Assembly (NCBI GenBank): GCA_004555855.1
Contig: SFJQ01000055.1
Location: 1-10,345 of the forward strand
Reading direction: 5' to 3'
From: [Eubacterium] saphenum
GTDB taxonomy: Bacteria > Bacillota > Clostridia > Oscillospirales > Ruminococcaceae
Length of the DNA stretch: 10,345 bases
In this document: piece by piece, positions 6,573 through 10,345 of the stretch
Layout of the letters: every line of letters begins with the position of its first letter
Numbering within the stretch: position 1 is the first letter of the stretch
The notes under the pieces: generated by a model
What the model saw: the letters and a program-made list of their open reading frames with translations, nothing else
Told to the model about the DNA's origin: nothing
Database searches by the model: none
Program-made: the position numbers and the translations under genes

Positions 6573-7190
6573 TTATTTCTCCCGATAAATGTTGCTGAAT
6601 ACCGGTCGGAGGTGCTTGTAGAGAAACAGCGAGAACAGCGCCGCTATCAAGCCTTTCACAAACGTAAACGGCACATTGAATATCAGCAGACACTCCGCGA
6701 GATTTGTTACATTCGGGTTGATTTTCTGGTACATTCCGATGATTGCCTCGGTTGACCAGCCGATTTGTGCAAAAAGCGGATAGATGAGGAAATAGTTTGA
6801 CACAAAGCCGAAAAGCGCCGTCGTAACCGCTCCGACGCAGCAGCCGATTACCGCGCGCGACAGCTTTTTCTTCTTGTGGGCAATAATTCCCGCGGGCAGT
6901 ACCAGCGCAACGCCCAGAATAAAGTTGGACAACTCGCCAACGCAGCCCGTGCTTGACGTGATACAGCCGATTGCGTTCTTGATAAGGCAGACGAACACTC
7001 CCGAAACGGGTCCCATCGTGAGCGACGCCAGCATCGCGGGCGCGTCCGAGAAATCGAAACTGATGAAGCTCGGCATTATCGGAATTTTTATCTCAAATTC
7101 CGCCAGCACATAAGATACCGCCGCCATCAACGCCGTGAACACAAGCCACCTTACGTCCACTTTTCTCTCTTGTTTTACCGTGTTTTCCAT
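6573..7190 (-). CDS. ribU: Riboflavin ECF transporter S component
   Basis: This is the membrane-embedded substrate-binding subunit that captures riboflavin and works with the shared EcfA/EcfA'/EcfT energising module, which is not in this window. The 205-residue length and about six hydrophobic segments fit the family. RibU-like signatures are FDFSDAPAM (45-53) followed by LTMGPVSG (57-64), GELSNF (85-90), NYFLIYPLF (132-140) and PFTFVKGLI (174-182). The basic N-terminus and the RWLVFTALMAAVSYVLAEF first helix are also typical. The identity is reinforced by an FMN riboswitch in its leader. The start ATG (7188-7190) has AAAGGGA 6 nt upstream. Confidence 0.95.
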   Translation of the reverse strand: MENTVKQERKVDVRWLVFTALMAAVSYVLAEFEIKIPIMPSFISFDFSDAPAMLASLTMGPVSGVFVCLIKNAIGCITSSTGCVGELSNFILGVALVLPAGIIAHKKKKLSRAVIGCCVGAVTTALFGFVSNYFLIYPLFAQIGWSTEAIIGMYQKINPNVTNLAECLLIFNVPFTFVKGLIAALFSLFLYKHLRPVFSNIYREK

Positions 7191-7233
7191 TGAAATTCCC
7201 TTTCCTCAGGGTTTGCCTTTTCCGAACAAAATT

Positions 7234-7268
7234 CCCCGATTTCAGGACAAAAATCCAAAAATCGGGGG
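7234..7268 (-). terminator. Riboswitch-controlled intrinsic terminator before ribU
   Basis: CCCCGATTT (RNA sense, 7259-7267 on the complement) pairs perfectly with AAATCGGGG (7234-7242), with a small inner GGA/TCC stem, followed by AATTTTGTT. It lies between the FMN aptamer and the ribU ribosome site, so FMN binding probably favours termination. The antiterminator pairing was not worked out. Confidence 0.8.
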
Positions 7269-7290
7269 CGCAAATATAGACTATTTGTGT

Positions 7291-7424
7291 TCTGTTCTTT
7301 CATCCGGACTATACCGTCGGTATCGGAATTTCACCGATTCAACAGCTTCCCGAGCCAAACCGCCCGTTCTGCCGCTCGCGGACTTTAACCGCCGGTGGGG
7401 ACTTGCACCCCGCCCCGAAACAGA
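7291..7424 (-). ncRNA. FMN riboswitch (RFN element)
   Basis: Read on the minus strand, the aptamer shows the conserved order of RFN blocks: GGGGCGGGGTGCAAG, then ACCGGCGGT, AGTCCGCGAGC, a variable helix, GAATCGGTGAAATTCCGA, ACCGACGGTATAGTCCGGATG, and a closing GAAAGAACAG that pairs with CTGTTTC at the 5' end. These are the signature elements of the FMN aptamer. It senses flavin mononucleotide and controls ribU and the following DUF5662 gene through the downstream terminator. Confidence 0.96.
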
Positions 7425-7457
7425 TAATAATGTATTTGTGAATTTCTTCACTACTAT

Positions 7458-7486
7458 ATTATATTACATCTGCCGGAATTTGTCAA
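7458..7486 (-). promoter_or_regulatory. Sigma-A promoter of the FMN riboswitch-ribU operon
   Basis: On the minus strand, a perfect -35 TTGACA (7481-7486), a 17-bp spacer and a perfect -10 TATAAT (7458-7463). It begins only a few bases after the yicC stop and about 30 nt before the riboswitch. Confidence 0.9.
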
Positions 7487-7492
7487 GAGGTT

Positions 7493-8371
7493 TTATTCAA
7501 TATTCTGAATTTGTTCGCGGATTTTTTCAATCTCGCTCTTCTGGTCAACGACAACCTTCGTTACCTCGATATCCTGCACCTTCGAGCCTATCGTGTTGGT
7601 TTCACGGTTCATCTCCTGAACGAGAAAATCCAGCTTTCTGCCAACAGGCTCGCTGCTCTCCAACATTCCGCGAAGCTGGGAAATATGCGAGCGCAACCGC
7701 ACGGTTTCCTCGTCAACGGCGGTTTTCTCGGAGAAAATTCCCGCCTCAAGCAAAATTCTGCCCTCGTCAACATTCTTCCCGTCAAGCACCTCGCACATTC
7801 TGTCGTAAAGGCGCTTGCGGTAATCCTCGACAATTTTCGTCGAACGTTCCTCGATAAACCCGACATTCTTCTCGATAACCGCAACCCGCTCGAGTATATC
7901 CGCGCGCATTTTCTCGCCCTCGGTTTCACGCATTTTCACAAAATTCCCGAGCGCCTGTTCAAGCACGCTTTTGAGGTCTTCCCAGAGCTGTTCCTCATCG
8001 GTTTCAGCCTTGACGACGGTGAATGCGTCGGGTATTCTCATAACGTTTGACAGCGCGAGGTCATCGGTGAGGTTGAACTCGTCTTTGATTTCGCGCAGCG
8101 CCGCTATGTACTCCGAGATAACCTCCCTGTTCACGGTAATCTTCTCGGAAACCGCCGCGACATTCTGCACAAGCACGGAAACTTCGACTTTTCCGCGCGA
8201 AATCTTGCCGTAGAGGAACGATTTTATGCGCTCCTCGGCGAAATTCATACTCCTCGGCAAACGGCAGGAAAACTCGTAGTAACGGTGATTTACCGCGCGG
8301 ATTTCAACCGTGATATCGCGCCCGTTCAAAACAGCCTCGGCTCTCCCGAAGCCTGTCATACTTTTAATCAT
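7493..8371 (-). CDS. yicC: YicC-family endoribonuclease
   Basis: The 292-residue product has the diagnostic N-terminus MIKSMTGFGRAE and NHRYYEFSCRLP, a central coiled-coil-like helical region (about 125-200), and the C-terminal DUF1732 block with EPVGRKLDFLVQEMNRETNT (241-260) and EKIREQIQNIE at the very end. E. coli YicC is an endoribonuclease linked to small-RNA turnover; the B. subtilis homologue is YloC. The family's full length and both signature ends are intact. The start has AAGGAG 7 nt upstream and lies 14 nt after the preceding gene, so it is the third gene of that operon. In most Firmicutes the gene sits next to remA, gmk and rpoZ, none of which is here. No terminator follows; the ribU promoter starts at once. 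Confidence 0.95.
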   Translation of the reverse strand: MIKSMTGFGRAEAVLNGRDITVEIRAVNHRYYEFSCRLPRSMNFAEERIKSFLYGKISRGKVEVSVLVQNVAAVSEKITVNREVISEYIAALREIKDEFNLTDDLALSNVMRIPDAFTVVKAETDEEQLWEDLKSVLEQALGNFVKMRETEGEKMRADILERVAVIEKNVGFIEERSTKIVEDYRKRLYDRMCEVLDGKNVDEGRILLEAGIFSEKTAVDEETVRLRSHISQLRGMLESSEPVGRKLDFLVQEMNRETNTIGSKVQDIEVTKVVVDQKSEIEKIREQIQNIE

Positions 8372-8385
8372 AGTGTATCTCCTTT

Positions 8386-8931
8386 TCAGCTTTTTATAGC
8401 GATTTTTCTTTCAATCATTTTCAGCAGTCTGGGGCGGTTGTAGCGCTGAATTGCCACGAAAGCCAAATCGCACAGCGCCGCCAGAACCGACGTTACGCAG
8501 AACACCCAAAGGTACCCGAACAAAAACGCCAGAAACATCGACAAAAGTCCCGCCGCCGCGCAGCATTCATGGACAATCTCCGCCTGACAGCCCGCCATTA
8601 CCACTTCCTCGGGCGTTTTCTTTTCAAGCGAGAACAAGTCCTCGTCCGCTGTCGGCAGGATTTTCTTCCACTTTCTCACGCGCAGCTTTTTGTACAAATT
8701 CTTCTCAAAATCATGCTCCGCGAACCATTTTCTTGTGTAATCAACATTGTTTTTGAGGAAAAAATCAAACAATCCTCCGATAACCAGCCTTACCGTAAAG
8801 TGATAGCAAATCGTCAGCGCGATTATTCCCATTATAAGATACGCGGGCTTTTTTGTGCCGAGGAACAGCCCCCAGAACGCAAAAAGCAGCACAAGCGATA
8901 CTCCCGAAACCGCAAACATTTTCTTAATCAT
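8386..8931 (-). CDS. CrtO-like integral membrane protein, putative acyltransferase
   Basis: The 181-residue product has two N-terminal membrane helices (about 7-25 and 30-54), a basic cytoplasmic-looking middle and a pair of C-terminal helices (about 123-161). Three motifs recall the staphylococcal glycosyl-4,4'-diaponeurosporenoate acyltransferase CrtO as I remember it: VRKWK (85-89), CQAEIVHE (115-122) and QRYNRPRL (162-169), in the same order and spacing. CrtO adds the fatty acyl chain in staphyloxanthin synthesis. No carotenoid genes are near, so the substrate here is probably different and the function is unknown. The start ATG overlaps the stop of the upstream gene by 8 bp, implying translational coupling; AAAGG lies 8 nt before it. 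Confidence 0.65.
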   Translation of the reverse strand: MIKKMFAVSGVSLVLLFAFWGLFLGTKKPAYLIMGIIALTICYHFTVRLVIGGLFDFFLKNNVDYTRKWFAEHDFEKNLYKKLRVRKWKKILPTADEDLFSLEKKTPEEVVMAGCQAEIVHECCAAAGLLSMFLAFLFGYLWVFCVTSVLAALCDLAFVAIQRYNRPRLLKMIERKIAIKS

Positions 8932-10177
8932 TTTTTCTGCCTTTCAAAATCCTGTCCGCGGCAAGCATAATGCCGGTTTTGCCCGTGGAGAACGTCAGTC
9001 CGCCCTGTACCCAAGCCGCAAAAGGCTCTCGGAGGGGAGCGTCTGCAGAAAGCTCGATTGACGCGCCCATCGTAAACGCGCCCGCCGCCATAATCACCTT
9101 GCTGTCATAGCCCGGCATATCCCAAGGCTCGGGCATCGCCGAGCTGTCAACGGGAGAGCCGCTCTGAATACCCTCGCAGAACCGTATCAGCTCATCTGCG
9201 CCGTTCAGCTTTATCGCAGCGATAATGTCCGTGCGCTTCTCGTTGTACCTCGGGAACACCTCGTAACCGAACTCCTCGAAAAGCGCCGCCGCAAACACCG
9301 ATGTTTTCAGCGCCGCGCAAACCGCTTCGGGCGCGTGGAACAAGCCGAGATACATTCCGCGAAGCTGGTTGAGCGAGCAGCCGACTTCTTTTCCCGCGCC
9401 GGGCGTTGTCAGACGGTACGCGCACTGCTCGATTAAATCCGCGCGTCCGGCTATGTAACCGCCCGTTTCGGCAATTCCGCCGCCCAGATTCTTGATTAAA
9501 CTGCCGACAATCAAATCCGCGCCAACCGCTGTAGGTTCGCGTTTTTCAACGAGTTCGCCGTAACAGTTATCCACAAGCACAATGCACTCGGGATTTACCG
9601 ATTTCACGGCTTTGATAATCTTCTCAATCGTGTCGATATCGTAAGAAGGGCGAAGCGAATAGCCGCGCGAACGCTGAATATAAGCCGCTTTACAGCCCTT
9701 TGCACTCTCCGAGATTTTTGCGAAATCGGGCAAGCCTTTCTCATCAAGCTCAACCACATCGCTCGTTATCCCATAGTCGCGCAGCGAACCGACATTTTCC
9801 CCGAAAACCGCCTCCTGAATGGTATCATAAGGCATTCCCGTGGAGAAGAGGATTTTGTCGCCGTTTCTAAGGATACCGAAAAGCGCCGTTACAATCGCGT
9901 GCGTACCGTTCACGAAATTATGCCGCACCAGCGCGTCCTCCGCTCCCAGAACCTGCGCGAAAACCGCGTCCAGCTTGTCGCGCCCCTCGTCGCCGTAGCC
10001 GTAGCCCGTCGTGCCTTTGAGGTGCATTTCGCTAACTCTGTTATCGATAAACGCGCGCAAAACGCGTCTGCCGTTGTAATCGCACAGCTCGTCAAGCTCC
10101 GCAAAACGCTCCGCGCACTTTTTCATCGCGTTATCCGCCGCTTTTTCAACCTCGGGTGAAAACTCAAAAAAATCCAT
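8924..10177 (-). CDS. PLP-dependent methionine gamma-lyase family protein (YnbB-like)
   Basis: The 417-residue product matches the Met_gamma_lyase/'aluminium resistance protein' family of Firmicutes, a fold-type I PLP enzyme group related to Cys/Met metabolism enzymes; B. subtilis YnbB is a member. Motifs are TTGYGYGDEGRD (56-67), RHNFVNGTHA (85-94) at the cofactor phosphate side, LVDNCYGEL (201-209) with Asp203 expected at the pyridine nitrogen, and SLIKNLGGGIA (226-236) with Lys229 as the likely Schiff-base lysine. The true substrate is not known for the family, and a C-S lyase activity is only inferred. The ATG at 10175-10177 is chosen because AAGGAG lies 6 nt upstream; an ATG at 10195 would start almost at the 5' end of the transcript with no ribosome site. 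It is the first gene of a three-gene operon. Confidence 0.93.
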   Translation of the reverse strand: MDFFEFSPEVEKAADNAMKKCAERFAELDELCDYNGRRVLRAFIDNRVSEMHLKGTTGYGYGDEGRDKLDAVFAQVLGAEDALVRHNFVNGTHAIVTALFGILRNGDKILFSTGMPYDTIQEAVFGENVGSLRDYGITSDVVELDEKGLPDFAKISESAKGCKAAYIQRSRGYSLRPSYDIDTIEKIIKAVKSVNPECIVLVDNCYGELVEKREPTAVGADLIVGSLIKNLGGGIAETGGYIAGRADLIEQCAYRLTTPGAGKEVGCSLNQLRGMYLGLFHAPEAVCAALKTSVFAAALFEEFGYEVFPRYNEKRTDIIAAIKLNGADELIRFCEGIQSGSPVDSSAMPEPWDMPGYDSKVIMAAGAFTMGASIELSADAPLREPFAAWVQGGLTFSTGKTGIMLAADRILKGRKND

Positions 10178-10183
10178 TTCCTG

Positions 10184-10189
10184 CTCCTT
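10184..10189 (-). promoter_or_regulatory. RBS that sets the start of the methionine gamma-lyase family gene
   Basis: AAGGAG on the minus strand lies 6 nt before the ATG at 10177 and inside the alternative longer reading from 10195. Confidence 0.85.
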
Positions 10190-10209
10190 AAACATTATTA
10201 GTCATTATA

Positions 10210-10238
10210 ATTATAACTTTTTTCCTGTCAAATGTCAA
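10210..10238 (-). promoter_or_regulatory. Sigma-A promoter of the lyase-CrtO-like-yicC operon
   Basis: On the minus strand, a perfect -35 TTGACA (10233-10238), a 17-bp spacer and a perfect -10 TATAAT (10210-10215). A second TATAAT overlaps downstream (10204-10209) but would have a 23-bp spacer. The start would be near 10203. Confidence 0.88.
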
Positions 10239-10306
10239 GAGCCATTTTGTCCGCAATCATAAACCGTACATTCCAAACATAGTATTTACTGTTCCGCAAA
10301 TCATTC

Positions 10307-10314
10307 AAGGGGGG
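10307..10314 (+). promoter_or_regulatory. Strong RBS of the right-edge gene
   Basis: AAGGGGGG lies 8 nt before TTG at 10323. There is no ATG or GTG at a better distance before the window ends, so TTG is the only reasonable start. Confidence 0.5.
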
Positions 10315-10322
10315 TATTTCAT

Positions 10323-10345
10323 TGAAGCAGTACGGCGAAGGAAAT
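10323..10345 (+). CDS. Start of an unidentified plus-strand gene, cut by window edge
   Basis: Only about seven codons are visible (TTG start, then KQYGEG and part of N). The reading frame is supported by the strong ribosome site 8 nt upstream and by the divergent arrangement with the minus-strand operon. Too little is present to assign a product. Confidence 0.45.

Noticed and set aside
6003..6755. Plus-strand open frame of 250 codons
   Set aside because: It runs antisense through the DUF5662 gene and ribU and starts inside their terminator arm. It has no ribosome site.
7135..7857. Plus-strand open frame of 240 codons
   Set aside because: It spans the FMN riboswitch and its promoter on the opposite strand, which makes a coding role implausible.
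1..10345. CRISPR arrays, tRNA/rRNA genes, IS elements, defence islands
   Set aside because: No regularly spaced repeats, cloverleaf sequences, transposase motifs or terminal repeats were seen on either strand.

Overview
The window reads as a chromosomal core region of a low-redundancy, low-to-mid-GC Firmicute, most likely an anaerobic gut-type member of the Clostridia. The evidence is strong AAGGAG-type ribosome binding sites, consensus sigma-A promoters with 17-bp spacers, a SpoIID-like protein, an ECF-type riboflavin transporter under an FMN riboswitch, and a eukaryotic-type NADP isocitrate dehydrogenase. I see no tRNA, rRNA, CRISPR array, insertion sequence or phage gene. Almost everything is on the minus strand; only a SpoIID-like gene (1458-2351) and the start of a gene at the right edge are on the plus strand.

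Reading in the direction of minus-strand transcription (right to left): (1) A three-gene operon from a TTGACA-N17-TATAAT promoter at 10210-10238 encodes a PLP-dependent methionine gamma-lyase-family protein (YnbB/'aluminium resistance' family), an 8-bp-overlapping CrtO-like integral membrane protein, and the endoribonuclease-family protein YicC. (2) Immediately after yicC, a new promoter drives an FMN riboswitch with an intrinsic terminator as expression platform, then ribU (riboflavin ECF S component) and a DUF5662-family gene, ending at a hairpin terminator. (3) Two tandem promoters then feed acn (aconitase), a 50-residue putative membrane protein, and icd (NADP-IDH), ending at a hairpin shared with the convergent SpoIID-like gene. 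(4) Citrate synthase lies at the left edge, lacking only its last codons, with its own promoter facing away from the SpoIID-like gene.

Citrate synthase, aconitase and isocitrate dehydrogenase together form the oxidative branch from oxaloacetate and acetyl-CoA to 2-oxoglutarate. In an anaerobe this most plausibly supplies carbon skeleton for glutamate and some NADPH. The riboflavin unit lets the cell import vitamin B2 when FMN is low.

The region is mostly housekeeping. The less ordinary items are the SpoIID-like protein whose catalytic-motif glutamate and GHGVGMSQ motif have been lost, the CrtO-like membrane protein with no carotenoid genes near it, the unnamed small membrane ORF inside the acn-icd operon, the AT-rich near-palindrome between the two acn promoters, and the placement of DUF5662 in an FMN-controlled operon.
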